Part shown: positions 8,804 to 17,514 of the stretch, piece after piece
How the letters are laid out: each line of letters opens with the position of its first letter
Numbering within the stretch: position 1 is the first letter of the stretch
DNA from: Geobacteraceae bacterium
GTDB taxonomy: Bacteria > Desulfobacterota > Desulfuromonadia > Geobacterales > Pseudopelobacteraceae
Length of the DNA: 45,607 nt
Direction of reading: 5' to 3'
Assembly (NCBI GenBank): GCA_025355965.1
Contig: JANXYR010000012.1
Span: 1-45,607, forward strand
Notes under the pieces: generated by a model
Database searches by the model: none
What the model was told of the DNA's origin: nothing
Seen by the model: the letters and a program-made list of their open reading frames with translations, nothing else
Made by a program: the position numbers and the translations under genes

Positions 8804-10219
8804 TCACTCCTTCAGCATCTTCAAACGTTTGGAAAGTGCTGGCTGCGAAATGCCGAGCAGTCGCGCAGCCAGGGTCTGATTGCCGCTGGCACGGTTCATG
8901 GCCTCCATCACTAAAAAAGCGGCTGCGTCACTGAATGTCGGGAGCTCCTCGAAACCTGAAAAAGGATTATGACGTGAGCTATCGGCTCCGCTGACCGCAC
9001 ATTTGGATTTCAGGCTTTCAATCGTCGCAACAAAGGTATCCATCGAAAGCATCCGGTCGCGGTTTACGCTGACCGCATCGTAGACCATCGCTTTAAGTTC
9101 GCGGACATTGCCTGGAAAACAGTAAGTCGCCAGATATTGAGCCAGCCCCTTTGGCGGAGTCGGTTTTTTCTTGTCTAGCGCCCGCGCCGCCTCCTCGAGA
9201 AAATGATCGAGCAGCAGGTGGATGTCACCCAGTCGCGCCCGTAATGTCGGTAGATGTACATGATGGGTGCGCAAACGGTAATAAAGGTCACGACGGAAGG
9301 AGCCAGCTCCTTCCTTGGCCGCCAGGTTCTGGTGAGTAGCGACGATGATCCGTGCCTTGAGCCGCTTCGGCAGGTCGCTGCCGAGCGGAAAATATTCCCC
9401 TTCCTGAAGTAGACGCAGCAGTTTGACCTGAGATGGGATACTAAGGTCGCCTATCTCGTCCAGGAAAAGAGTGCCATCGGCCGCCTCCTCTACCATTCCC
9501 CGCCTGACCTGCTCGGCGCCGGTGAAGGCACCACGCAGATGGCCAAAGAGTGTGTCGGCAAAGACCGTGTCGTCGAGCCCGGCCACGTTGACCGTCACCA
9601 GTTTCCCGCGGCAACCACTCAAATTGTGGGCCGCACGGGCAATCAACTCCTTGCCGACACCGCTTTCACCGGTGATCAGCAGCGGTTGTGGGCTTTTGGC
9701 CACCGCCTCCACATAGGAAAAAATATCCAGCATGGACCGGTCAGCGGTGACGATGGCAGAAAAAACCTCGGGGTGACGAAGCTCCCGGGAAACGAGACGG
9801 CTCGACATTTCCTGGTACTCCCGTTTCATTTCCACCATCCTGACCGCCCTGAGCACCGCCCCCACGATGCGGTCCTCTTCATCTGTCTTGATGCAGTAAT
9901 CAAAGGCTCCCAGTTTCATGCAGCGAACTGCGGTCTCCAGCTGGTTCAGGCCGCTAACTACAATGGCACAAAGCTCTGGATGGCATTCAGTGATCTGTTC
10001 CAGCAATTGTTCACCCGACAGGTGAGGCATGGTCAGGTCAAGCAGCACCAGACCGATCTTGCCCTCTTCGAGGATTGCCATGGCCTGGCGGCTGTCGCTG
10101 CAAGTCAGAATATTACTGATGCCAGCACAAGACTCGAGAGTCAGAGCCAGGGAACCAAGCCAGGCCGGTTCGTCGTCCACCAGCAGAATAGAGAACGTTG
10201 GATACAGTGTCTCGCTCAT
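8804..10219 (-). CDS. NtrC-family sigma-54 response regulator
   Basis: 471 residues with three modules. The receiver (about 8-125) has D15/D16, phosphorylation site D61 and K111. The AAA+ domain has Walker A GESGVGKE (184-191), the sigma-54 contact loop GAFTGA (230-235) and Walker B LFLDEIGDL (251-259). A C-terminal Fis-type helix-turn-helix includes RASGNQTLAARLLGIS. It should activate RpoN promoters when phosphorylated by the kinase encoded just upstream, with which it overlaps by 4 nt (ATGA). Targets are not evident; no clear -24/-12 promoter was found in the window. Confidence 0.93.
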   Translation of the reverse strand: MSETLYPTFSILLVDDEPAWLGSLALTLESCAGISNILTCSDSRQAMAILEEGKIGLVLLDLTMPHLSGEQLLEQITECHPELCAIVVSGLNQLETAVRCMKLGAFDYCIKTDEEDRIVGAVLRAVRMVEMKREYQEMSSRLVSRELRHPEVFSAIVTADRSMLDIFSYVEAVAKSPQPLLITGESGVGKELIARAAHNLSGCRGKLVTVNVAGLDDTVFADTLFGHLRGAFTGAEQVRRGMVEEAADGTLFLDEIGDLSIPSQVKLLRLLQEGEYFPLGSDLPKRLKARIIVATHQNLAAKEGAGSFRRDLYYRLRTHHVHLPTLRARLGDIHLLLDHFLEEAARALDKKKPTPPKGLAQYLATYCFPGNVRELKAMVYDAVSVNRDRMLSMDTFVATIESLKSKCAVSGADSSRHNPFSGFEELPTFSDAAAFLVMEAMNRASGNQTLAARLLGISQPALSKRLKMLKE

Positions 10220-11964
10220 GTGGTTTGCTCCTCCTTGTATACCGGCAGTGTCAGTGTGACGACTGTCTCACGCCCTGGAATTGAACCGAATTCCAGGATG
10301 CCACCATGCTCTTTGATAATTCCGGCTGAAACAGATAGGCCGAGACCGGTGCCCCCCATGTCCCTCTTGGTAGTAAAAAACGGATCGGTCAGGCGCGCCA
10401 AATGTTCCGGCGAGATGCCGCTTCCCTCATCCCGGAGACGAAATGTTACAGTTTCACTTCCCGGATCGTGACCAGTGGTGAGTTGGATGCAGCGGGTCGG
10501 CTCCGGAAGTGCCTGGCAGGCGTTGAGAATCAGATTAACAAGAACCTGCTCGATGCGCTGGGCATTGCCGCGTATTGTGGGAAGATATGGATCGTACTCA
10601 GCGCTAAAGCAGGTAGTCGCCTTACGGATGGACGGTTCCACCAAGCGGACAGCCGCCTGTGCAACTGCGTTCAGATCGACATTTTCGTTACACGCACTAT
10701 CGCCATGCCGGGCAAAATCCTTCAGGTCGTCCACAATTCGCTTGATCCGTTTGCCGGCATCTTGCAGTTTTTCCAGGCTGCGTGGGATTTCCTCACGCAT
10801 GCGCGAGTAGGGGAGCCCCCCGCAGCTGAAGTCGCCGTTCTCCCGGTAGTACAGTTCCAGAACCTTCGCCGCATCGGCATGAAAACGTTTGAGAGTGGGC
10901 ACCTCCAGCAGAATCAGGCCGGTAGGGTTATTGATCTCGTGGGCCACACCTGAGACAAGTACCCCCAGTGCGGCCATTTTGTCTGCCTGCAGCAATTGCT
11001 GCTGGTTAAGACGCAACTCCTCCTCGGCATGGCATCGATCTGCTACCTCACGGGTCAAGTCTGCGGTGCGCAGGGCAACCTGGCGGTGAAGAGTGCGGGA
11101 CCAAAGGGCAAAGCCGCCCAGCAGGAGAACAAGAGGGCCGACCACTATTGCGCCATACTTGGCTAGCAATCTCCAGGAAACATCTGGTGGTTCAAGGACG
11201 CCAAGCCATTTGGCATAAATCTGCTCATACTGGCCGGTCTTTTTGAGAATGGCCAACCCTTCGTTGAAGCGTGAGATAAGCTCTGTATTGCCTTTGTCAA
11301 CGGCATAGCAATAACGATGGGTGGCGACGTTGCGCACAACCGGCATCAGGTTGGTCAGCTTAAGTTCGCGAATGATGTACATGCCCGGTACGATGGCAAC
11401 AATGGCATAATCGGCATTCCCCGCAGCCAGTTGACGCAGCGCGTCGGCTGGCGTATCGGTCAGGGTCAGGTGACCACCAAACCTGTTGCGAACCAGGTAA
11501 TCATGCATAATCCCGCTGCGATGCACCGCCACCGACCTCCCCTCCAGCTCAGCCAGAGTGTTGACGTTCGGTGAATCACGGCGGGCAAATACGGCATGGT
11601 TGACGACAGTGTGGGGCAGTGAGAAATCCACCTCTCCGACACGCTCTTCCGAATATGACATACCTTGCAGTACATCGACTTTTCCGGACTGGAGGGCATT
11701 CCTCATCTCAGACCAGGCGCCCAGACGGATTTCCACCTTCATACCCATCACTTCGGCGATGGCTCTGGTAAGTTCAACGTTGTAACCGCTGGGCTGACCG
11801 TTTTTGTCGATAAACTCATAGGGGGGATAGTCACGGTCGCCACCGACTATTATGATAGTGGCACTTTTGAGAGGAGACGGTACGGCAGAAGCAGTTATAG
11901 GCAAGAGAAGACACAGGCTAAAGATGAGTAACAGCCACACCTCTGTTTTCACTTGAAAAAGCAT
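10216..11964 (-). CDS. Histidine kinase with periplasmic solute-binding sensor domain
   Basis: About 582 residues from the ATG at 11964. A signal peptide or first helix (about 1-27) is followed by a type 3 solute-binding (SBP_bac_3) domain (about 35-255; note YPPYEFIDKNGQPSGYNVEL), one membrane helix (about 265-290), an HisKA H-box GVAHEINNPTGLI and an HATPase_c domain (DEGSGISPEHL, GGTGLGLSVS). Such domains usually bind amino acids or other small polar solutes. The start ATG shares one base with the nadA stop (TGATG). A much longer in-frame extension inside nadA lacks the signal peptide logic and is rejected. The partner regulator follows directly. Confidence 0.9.
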   Translation of the reverse strand: MLFQVKTEVWLLLIFSLCLLLPITASAVPSPLKSATIIIVGGDRDYPPYEFIDKNGQPSGYNVELTRAIAEVMGMKVEIRLGAWSEMRNALQSGKVDVLQGMSYSEERVGEVDFSLPHTVVNHAVFARRDSPNVNTLAELEGRSVAVHRSGIMHDYLVRNRFGGHLTLTDTPADALRQLAAGNADYAIVAIVPGMYIIRELKLTNLMPVVRNVATHRYCYAVDKGNTELISRFNEGLAILKKTGQYEQIYAKWLGVLEPPDVSWRLLAKYGAIVVGPLVLLLGGFALWSRTLHRQVALRTADLTREVADRCHAEEELRLNQQQLLQADKMAALGVLVSGVAHEINNPTGLILLEVPTLKRFHADAAKVLELYYRENGDFSCGGLPYSRMREEIPRSLEKLQDAGKRIKRIVDDLKDFARHGDSACNENVDLNAVAQAAVRLVEPSIRKATTCFSAEYDPYLPTIRGNAQRIEQVLVNLILNACQALPEPTRCIQLTTGHDPGSETVTFRLRDEGSGISPEHLARLTDPFFTTKRDMGGTGLGLSVSAGIIKEHGGILEFGSIPGRETVVTLTLPVYKEEQTT

Positions 11965-12878
11965 CAGTCGCGAGGAATCGCCAACATACGGTCCAAGGCC
12001 AGTTTGGCCTTGAGGCGGATATCTTCCGGGACGCTGACGACCGGCGTCATGGTCTGGAGTGAAATCAGCACGTCCTCCAGTGAAGTAAGCTTCATATTGG
12101 GGCAAAACAGCGCCGGTGACGCCAATATGAATTCTTTGCCGGGGCTCTCAAGCCGCAATTTATAGAGAATGCCGGCTTCCGTGCCGATGATGAATTTCGA
12201 GGCCGGGCTGGTACGGCAGTAGTCATACATGCCGCTAGTGGAGCAGATATGATCGGCCAGGATCGAGACCTCCGGGGCACTTTCCGGATGACAGATAAAG
12301 AGCGCTTCGGGATGTTCCGCTTTTTTCTGCAGCACTGCCGCCGCGGTCATCCGCTCATGAGTCGGACAGAACCCTTCCCAGAATACGAACTTTTTCTCCG
12401 GGACAAATCTGGCAACCCAGCGACCGAGATTGCGGTCCGGGACAAAGATCACTTCGTCCGCCTGAAGTGATTGTACCACCTTGATCGCATTGGCCGATGT
12501 GCAGCAGATGTCGGAATGTGCTTTGACCTCGGCTGTCGAGTTGACATAGGTCACGACCGGCACACCGGGATGTCTTGACTTAAGACTCTCCAACCCTTCT
12601 GCAGTAACCATGTCTGCCATCGGACAGCCGGCATCGAGGCGGGGAAGCAGCACCTTCTTGCCGGGCGAAAGAATCGCGGCCGATTCGGCCATGAAATGTA
12701 CGCCACAGAAAACGATGACGTCGGCATCGGTTTTGGAAGCCTCAATGGATAATGCCAAAGAATCACCGGTGATGTCGGCAATTTCCTGCACCTCATCACG
12801 CATGTAGTTATGAGCCAACAAGACGGCGTTGCGCTCTTTGAGAAGGTCTTTTATCTGCTGTTTTATTTCGTTACTCAT
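11964..12878 (-). CDS. nadA: Quinolinate synthase NadA
   Basis: 304 residues. Condenses iminoaspartate with dihydroxyacetone phosphate to quinolinate in de novo NAD synthesis. The three [4Fe-4S] ligands are visible at C85 (AGCPMADM), C171 (GFCPTHE) and C259 (FCPNMK). The N-terminal [16 protein letters not shown] and the STSGMYDY segments are typical. The ATG at 12878 has AGGAG eight bases upstream; an ATG twelve codons earlier lacks such a site. nadB and nadC are not next to it. Instead a two-component system is joined to its 3' end by overlapping stop and start codons, an unusual arrangement. Confidence 0.95.
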   Translation of the reverse strand: MSNEIKQQIKDLLKERNAVLLAHNYMRDEVQEIADITGDSLALSIEASKTDADVIVFCGVHFMAESAAILSPGKKVLLPRLDAGCPMADMVTAEGLESLKSRHPGVPVVTYVNSTAEVKAHSDICCTSANAIKVVQSLQADEVIFVPDRNLGRWVARFVPEKKFVFWEGFCPTHERMTAAAVLQKKAEHPEALFICHPESAPEVSILADHICSTSGMYDYCRTSPASKFIIGTEAGILYKLRLESPGKEFILASPALFCPNMKLTSLEDVLISLQTMTPVVSVPEDIRLKAKLALDRMLAIPRD

Positions 12879-13053
12879 GCTTTCAGCTCCTGTTTCAGAG
12901 TCTACGTCTACCATGGGTCAAACAGGCTCCAAGGCAGACTGTTCCCACTGAGTTGGTTGGCCGGCACACTACCTGAAACTCATAAAAAATACAAGAATTG
13001 ACGACGTTTACCCGGCGGTTACCTGGCGTGAAACAGTGCTTCTCAAATTCATC

Positions 13054-13081
13054 TTGACAGGGACAATGCATCAACTCTAGT
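13054..13081 (+). promoter_or_regulatory. Candidate sigma-70 promoter of the dehydrogenase gene
   Basis: TTGACA (13054-13059), a 16-bp spacer and TCTAGT (13076-13081). It lies 50 bp before the dehydrogenase start, whose ribosome-binding site is AAGGAG. Confidence 0.45.
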
Positions 13082-13130
13082 TTGCACTCATGATGCCGCT
13101 GCAGCTAAAACTCCAAAAGGAGTCACGAGT

Positions 13131-14123
13131 ATGAAAAGTACCGCTAAAATTGTAGTTCTGGATGGTTACACTATAAATCCCGGCGATAACCCATGGAGCC
13201 GGCTGGAGACATTAGGCGACTGCACCATTTACGACCGCACCCCGCCCGAACTGAAACTGGAGCGGGCCAGAGACGCGGAAATTCTTCTGCTCAGCAAGGT
13301 CAAGCTGGATGCCGCCACCCTGAATGCCCTGCCGAAACTCAGGTACATATCGATGCTGGCGACCGGGTACAACAACGTAGATGTTGTTGCTGCCGGTGCG
13401 CTCGGCATCCCGGTATCAAACGTCCCTGCCTATTCCACCGAATCGGTAGCCCAGACAACGTTTGCACTGCTGCTGGAACTAGCTGTGAACGTCGGGGTAC
13501 ACGACACGTCGGTAAAAGCGGGCGAGTGGGTACGTTGTCCGGACCATTCATTCTGGAAGACACCAATCATTGAGCTTGACGGGTTGACGATCGGGATCAT
13601 CGGTTACGGCGTCATCGGCAAAGCGGTGGCCCGTATCGCTACGGCATTCGGCATGAAGGTGATCGCCTATGCCCCCCGGATCCCGCATGACCCCGGCCCA
13701 ACCCCGATCAGTTTTGTCCCCCTCGAGGAGCTGTTTGCCACCGCCGATGTGGTGACACTTAACTGCCCTCAGACCACGGATAATACCGGTTTCGTCAACG
13801 CCAGCCTGCTGGGGTGCATGAAACCGAGCGCATTTCTGATTAATGTAGCACGAGGAGGGTTGGTAAACGAGGTCGATCTGGCAAACGCCTTACACACCGG
13901 GAAGATTGCCGGAACCGCTCTGGATGTGGTGGCCCATGAACCTATGCTGGCGGGAAATCCGTTACTGTCTGCACCCAATTGCATCTTTACCCCGCACATC
14001 GCCTGGGCCTCCTTAGCCGCCCGTCAGCGACTGGTAGGTATTGTAGCCGCGAATGTGGCTTCCTATCTGGGCGGTTCTCCGATAAATGTGGTGAATGCTC
14101 AATACCTGGGTTCATCAAGCTGA
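13131..14123 (+). CDS. D-2-hydroxyacid dehydrogenase (NAD-binding)
   Basis: A 330-residue member of the D-isomer 2-hydroxyacid dehydrogenase family, interconverting a 2-oxoacid and a D-2-hydroxyacid. The Rossmann motif GYGVIG is at 158-163. Catalytic residues are R241 (VARGGLVNE), E270 (VVAHEP) and H289 (TPHIAW). Overall it most resembles glycerate/hydroxypyruvate dehydrogenases. Single gene with its own promoter and a strong ribosome-binding site, divergent from nadA. Substrate specificity cannot be assigned from sequence. Confidence 0.88.
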   Translation: MKSTAKIVVLDGYTINPGDNPWSRLETLGDCTIYDRTPPELKLERARDAEILLLSKVKLDAATLNALPKLRYISMLATGYNNVDVVAAGALGIPVSNVPAYSTESVAQTTFALLLELAVNVGVHDTSVKAGEWVRCPDHSFWKTPIIELDGLTIGIIGYGVIGKAVARIATAFGMKVIAYAPRIPHDPGPTPISFVPLEELFATADVVTLNCPQTTDNTGFVNASLLGCMKPSAFLINVARGGLVNEVDLANALHTGKIAGTALDVVAHEPMLAGNPLLSAPNCIFTPHIAWASLAARQRLVGIVAANVASYLGGSPINVVNAQYLGSSS

Positions 14124-14141
14124 CTTTGTCTTTGTAACGGA

Positions 14142-14160
14142 GCCTTTCCACTTGACAAAA
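14142..14160 (+). repeat. 19-bp promoter-like repeat, copy 1
   Basis: GCCTTTCCACTTGACAAAA, identical to 17147-17165. It contains a -35 hexamer TTGACA (14152-14157). A weak -10 (AGATAA, 14176-14181) follows at an 18-bp spacing. It may drive the methyltransferase gene or be a relic of a duplicated tRNA promoter. Confidence 0.6.
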
Positions 14161-14315
14161 CAGCCCGAAGTGGCCAGATAACTTGTTGTAAATTTAAAAT
14201 AAACTACTATTATTACGAAATACTTATAGTTGGCATGCACGACACGGCTAAGATACGCAAACGTTGATTAATACATATTTTTATCAATTCACTCAAAAGT
14301 GCGGAGCATTAAGAA

Positions 14316-15134
14316 ATGATCGACATCCATTCTAAAAAGCTCGAAGATCACGTTGACGACCTCGAAGCGACATTCTCCTACTGGGGCAAACGGGAACCAT
14401 ACTTCTCTGTTCTTACAGCGCCGCAGTTTCTCTTGCGCAACATGAATGACCAGGGCAGCATGAATGATCAGGCGCTCAAACATTTCTACAACTTGGGAGC
14501 ATATGATATCAGTTTTGCCCTCGAAATATTAGAACGCAATGGGGTTAAGATCAACCCTACAACGGCCTTTGATTTCGGTTGCGGCCTCGGAAGACTCACT
14601 TTTGCATTGGCAAAGATCTTCCGCTTTGTCATAGGCTGCGATATTTCCGAACCTCACCTGGAAATAGCCCGTGACAATGCATGCCAATTTGGCATAAACA
14701 ATGTTCATTTCATTAAAAGCAGTACAAACCTGCTTGATCGACTAAGTCCTGAGTCATTCGATTTCATATACAGTCGACTTGTACTTCAGCACATTCCTCC
14801 CATTCTATCCAGAGCCTATATTCGGCAGTTCACTTCACTTCTCAAAGCAGGCGGGCATATGCTCATTCAACTTCCAACTGCATCCCCTGATTACACGTTC
14901 AATCCCGAAGCCCCAAAAGCTTCTGCATCCAGCCAAATGAATGGTCATAGTGGTGATTGCGGAAAGGGGGAAGACGCAGACACTAGTGAACGTAAAATCC
15001 AGATGTTCACCTTAGAAATAAGGGAGGTGCTGGAAGCAATCAATGAAGGCAAATGCCGGCTTACCGATCTCGTGTTTGAAACGGACAGAGATGGTTGGAC
15101 TTCGCATGTCTTCCTAGTAAGAAAGGATCGATAG
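14316..15134 (+). CDS. Class I SAM-dependent methyltransferase
   Basis: 272 residues with a Rossmann methyltransferase core. Motif I is FDFGCGLGRLT (85-95), the acidic loop IGCDISEPHLEIA follows at about 107-119, and motif IV is DFIYSRLVLQHI near 150. The hydrophilic insert at about 195-225 and the C-terminal part are not recognised. The acceptor is unknown. Codon and base use are more AT-rich than in neighbours on either side, and the gene sits with an AEC carrier and a broken porin-like gene in a probable insert. GGAG lies nine bases before the ATG. Confidence 0.75.
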   Translation: MIDIHSKKLEDHVDDLEATFSYWGKREPYFSVLTAPQFLLRNMNDQGSMNDQALKHFYNLGAYDISFALEILERNGVKINPTTAFDFGCGLGRLTFALAKIFRFVIGCDISEPHLEIARDNACQFGINNVHFIKSSTNLLDRLSPESFDFIYSRLVLQHIPPILSRAYIRQFTSLLKAGGHMLIQLPTASPDYTFNPEAPKASASSQMNGHSGDCGKGEDADTSERKIQMFTLEIREVLEAINEGKCRLTDLVFETDRDGWTSHVFLVRKDR

Positions 15135-15147
15135 GAATTAGTGATAA

Positions 15148-16056
15148 ATGGCAAATATCATTCTTCTAGCAATATGTCTCCTTGCCGGAATAGGGCTCAA
15201 GAAAACTGGTCGATTCCCAGCTGCAACCCCTGCAGCTTTAAATGGTTTCATCATCCATATCTCGCTACCAGCACTTGCGATTCTCCATATTCACAACATG
15301 AAGGTTGACACATCGCTGGCATTAACTGCCGCTATGGCCTGGATACTGTTCGGCATCGCATGGGGACTATTCAGCATTGTTGGAAAGTTATTTAAGCTTG
15401 ATCGGCAGACCATGGGCGCACTAATTCTGGTTGCAGGTCTGGGCAATACTTCCTTCGTTGGGTTGCCGATGATTGAGGCTTACTTTGGCAAAGAGTATCT
15501 TGGTGTCGGTATCATTGCTGATCAACTTGGATCTTTCATGGTACTTTCCACTCTCGGCATCCTAGTGGCAACTATGTGTTCATCTGGCGATATCACTCCC
15601 CGGCAAATGGCCCGCAAGGTGCTTATGTTCCCGCCATTCCAAGCACTGATCCTTGCATTCATTCTTAAGCCAATCGCATTTCCAGTTTGGGCTGTTTCAA
15701 TATTGGAAAAATTGGGAGGCACCCTCACGCCACTGGCGTTGGTTTCAGTCGGTTTTCAACTTAGTTTTGGTGGCATGGAAGAAGAATTCAAAGCCCTCGC
15801 AACTGGGCTTGCCTATAAATTGTTGTTAGGACCAGCCATGATCTACTTGCTTTATGTGACTATGTTGGGGACCACGGGAAAAGTAATACAGGTCACCATA
15901 TTCGAAGCGGCTATGGCTCCGATGATTACCGCAGGAATCATTGCAATTGACCATGATCTCAGGCCGAAATTGGTAGGACTGCTGGTAGGGATAGGAATAC
16001 CCCTATCATTTGTCACTCTATATTTTTGGCACAAGTTTCTAAGTTTTATGGTTTGA
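15148..16056 (+). CDS. AEC-family transporter
   Basis: 302 residues with about ten membrane helices. This is the auxin efflux carrier (AEC) fold used by bacterial malate, malonate and other organic-acid or amino-acid permeases. The short GLKKTGRFP loop near residue 18 and a central GLGNTSFVGLPMIEAYFG segment (about 95-112) are typical. It starts 13 bp after the methyltransferase stop, so the two are probably co-transcribed. Substrate unknown. Confidence 0.82.
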   Translation: MANIILLAICLLAGIGLKKTGRFPAATPAALNGFIIHISLPALAILHIHNMKVDTSLALTAAMAWILFGIAWGLFSIVGKLFKLDRQTMGALILVAGLGNTSFVGLPMIEAYFGKEYLGVGIIADQLGSFMVLSTLGILVATMCSSGDITPRQMARKVLMFPPFQALILAFILKPIAFPVWAVSILEKLGGTLTPLALVSVGFQLSFGGMEEEFKALATGLAYKLLLGPAMIYLLYVTMLGTTGKVIQVTIFEAAMAPMITAGIIAIDHDLRPKLVGLLVGIGIPLSFVTLYFWHKFLSFMV

Positions 16057-16094
16057 ATGCAGATAAATACCCCTTGCCAAACTTCGAGCAGAGG

Positions 16095-16114
16095 GCTAAT
16101 TAAAAAAAATTAGC
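16095..16114. terminator. Small AT-rich hairpin after the AEC gene
   Basis: GCTAATT (16095-16101) and AATTAGC (16108-16114) pair across six A residues, 38 bp past the AEC stop. The tail is not T-rich, so termination is weakly supported. Confidence 0.3.
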
Positions 16115-16134
16115 AAGTGGGTTAGCTTGAGACT

Positions 16135-16170
16135 AAAAAAGGCACCCTGACTTGTTAGGTCAAAGTGCCT
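16135..16170 (-). terminator. Rho-independent terminator of the outer-membrane gene
   Basis: Read on the minus strand, AGGCAC (16170-16165) pairs with GTGCCT (16145-16140), with an inner TGAC/GTCA pair, and a run of six T residues follows (16140-16135). It is about 85 bp beyond the frameshifted barrel gene. A further small hairpin CCAGCA/TGCTGG lies at 16173-16188. Confidence 0.65.
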
Positions 16171-16254
16171 CTCCAGCAGTAATGCTGGTGGACTGCTATT
16201 TTAGTATACTCAGGCTAGCCTCTGACGGTGGCAAAATTAAATGCTGATTAGAAC

Positions 16255-16898
16255 TTAAAACAATACGGCAAAGTTAGCGAAAAAATTAGTTGCATTTCCT
16301 GTGATATCCTCTTTATACGTACTATTACTATAAGTTGTCTTTGTAGTCGTAGTCCCTTCTCCAGCCCAACTACTGCGTCTAACGCCGATCGAAGGGGATA
16401 AGATAACATTATCGACTTTGAAGTTAAGACCTGTCACAGCACCAACTCCGAATTCAGCATAATCGAGCTCAGTCTTGATAGTAGTTGTCCCTGTTCGACT
16501 AGAATATGTATCACCGGAATAATAACCGATTCGTATTAATGGACCACCCCACCAACGGAACTTTTCATTTTTAATGAAAGCAAAACCAAAGATATTTTCA
16601 GCGTATATACCATAACTTTTTTTCTTGGCATCGTCTTGATCTTTAATCTCTTGCTTAGCCAACCCTACATTTAGGCGATAGTTGAAAGTTTTCTCGTTTG
16701 TTGGAGCTGTATCAAGGACGAAACCAAATGCAAGAGCATTGAATCATTATCCCATGAATAGTAGTCGCTCTCCCATCTAGCATCACCTGAACCACTTGAT
16801 ACATCAATAAACCCGCCAAGGCCAATAGCGAAAGAATTTTGAGACGACAATAAAATAGTAATAAATGATGCTACTAATAGCCAGGTGAATCTTGGCAT
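16255..16898 (-). pseudogene. Frameshifted small outer-membrane beta-barrel protein
   Basis: Two frames form one protein of about 214 residues. The first part begins at ATG 16898 after AGGAG, has a signal peptide ending NSFA and reads through SWDNDS. The second frame continues directly with NALAFGFVLDTAP...LNVGLAKQEI and ends ...FFANFAVLF, with the terminal F expected of an outer-membrane barrel. The break is a one-base loss near 16740-16745, just after GATTC. Alternating polar and aromatic strands (IRIGYYSG, LDYAEFGVGAVTG, VILSPSIGVRRSSW) support a small porin-like barrel. It may be a true pseudogene or a sequencing error. Function unknown. Confidence 0.7.
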
Positions 16899-17156
16899 AA
16901 CTGCTCCTTTTAAGTTAGCTTAGTGTAATGTTGAGGACGGTGTTTTCCCACAAAAAAATGATGCTTGCTTCAGACAAGTAAAATTTCGACTTCATCTTCT
17001 TTCCTCCGATTAATTAAAATTTAATATCAATAAGAGTGTGTTATGAAGCAAATAGACATTTAATACAATCAAAAAATAAATTTGCAACCTGAAATTGTAT
17101 GGACATGTTTTGAACGTTACCCTCACCACTCCGACCTCACTCCCCCGCCTTTCCAC
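16899..17156. other. AT-rich intergenic spacer
   Basis: No supportable gene. It should hold the minus-strand promoter for the barrel gene. It ends in the tRNA-Pro promoter repeat. Confidence 0.5.
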
Positions 17157-17165
17157 TTGACAAAA
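17147..17165 (+). repeat. 19-bp promoter-like repeat, copy 2
   Basis: Identical to 14142-14160. This copy carries the -35 box of the tRNA-Pro promoter. Confidence 0.6.
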
Positions 17166-17185
17166 TCCCCCGGAAGGTCTAGAAA
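17157..17185 (+). promoter_or_regulatory. Sigma-70 promoter of tRNA-Pro
   Basis: Consensus TTGACA (17157-17162), a 17-bp spacer and TAGAAA (17180-17185), 10 bp before the tRNA. Confidence 0.65.
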
Positions 17186-17195
17186 AAGCACTCTT

Positions 17196-17272
17196 CGGGA
17201 TGTAGCGCAGCCTGGTAGCGCACCTGCTTCGGGAGCAGGGGGTCGCAAGTTCAATTCTTGTCATCCCGACCA
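17196..17272 (+). tRNA. tRNA-Pro (anticodon CGG)
   Basis: 77 nt with the CCA end encoded. Acceptor stem CGGGATG (17196-17202) pairs with CATCCCG (17262-17268), and the discriminator is A. The anticodon arm CCTGC-TTCGGGA-GCAGG gives anticodon CGG, reading CCG. The T-loop GTTCAATTC is near-standard. It has its own promoter and terminator. Confidence 0.95.
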
Positions 17273-17280
17273 GTAAATTC

Positions 17281-17316
17281 AAGCACTCACAACTAATTGT
17301 TGTGAGTGCTTTTTTT
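17281..17316 (+). terminator. Rho-independent terminator of tRNA-Pro
   Basis: Perfect 13-bp stem: AAGCACTCACAAC (17281-17293) with GTTGTGAGTGCTT (17299-17311), then a run of T residues. Confidence 0.92.
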
Positions 17317-17387
17317 ATTCTGGCTTTCCGTACAACCTTTCATGCAAGAAAAACAAAACGCCGTGAAGCCTTGAACAAGTCTATTTT

Positions 17388-17401
17388 ATGAGCGCGCTCA
17401 T
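17388..17401. promoter_or_regulatory. TetR operator, site 1
   Basis: Perfect palindrome ATGAGCGCGCTCAT, repeated almost exactly 48 bp downstream. The pair brackets a plausible promoter (TTGTCT 17409-17414, 16-bp spacer, TTATAG 17431-17436). It is probably the autoregulatory site of the TetR protein encoded next. Confidence 0.65.
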
Positions 17402-17435
17402 TTTCTTATTGTCTTCGTCATTGAATGCAGTTATA

Positions 17436-17449
17436 GTGAGCGCGTTCAT
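17436..17449. promoter_or_regulatory. TetR operator, site 2
   Basis: GTGAGCGCGTTCAT matches site 1 at 12 of 14 positions and touches the candidate -10 box, so binding here would block transcription. Confidence 0.6.
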
Positions 17450-17514
17450 ATTAAGTGGGTTAGAAATAATTTCAACAAACTTATCCTGCTTTTTATGGCT
17501 AATGGAGGGAATTA

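Noticed and set aside
11964-12105. Longer N-terminus for the solute-binding histidine kinase
   Set aside because: The extension lies within nadA in another frame and would bury the signal peptide that begins at the ATG at 11964.
17010-17282. A 90-codon minus-strand reading frame
   Set aside because: It lies antisense to tRNA-Pro and its start reads through the tRNA; such frames are a well-known annotation artefact.
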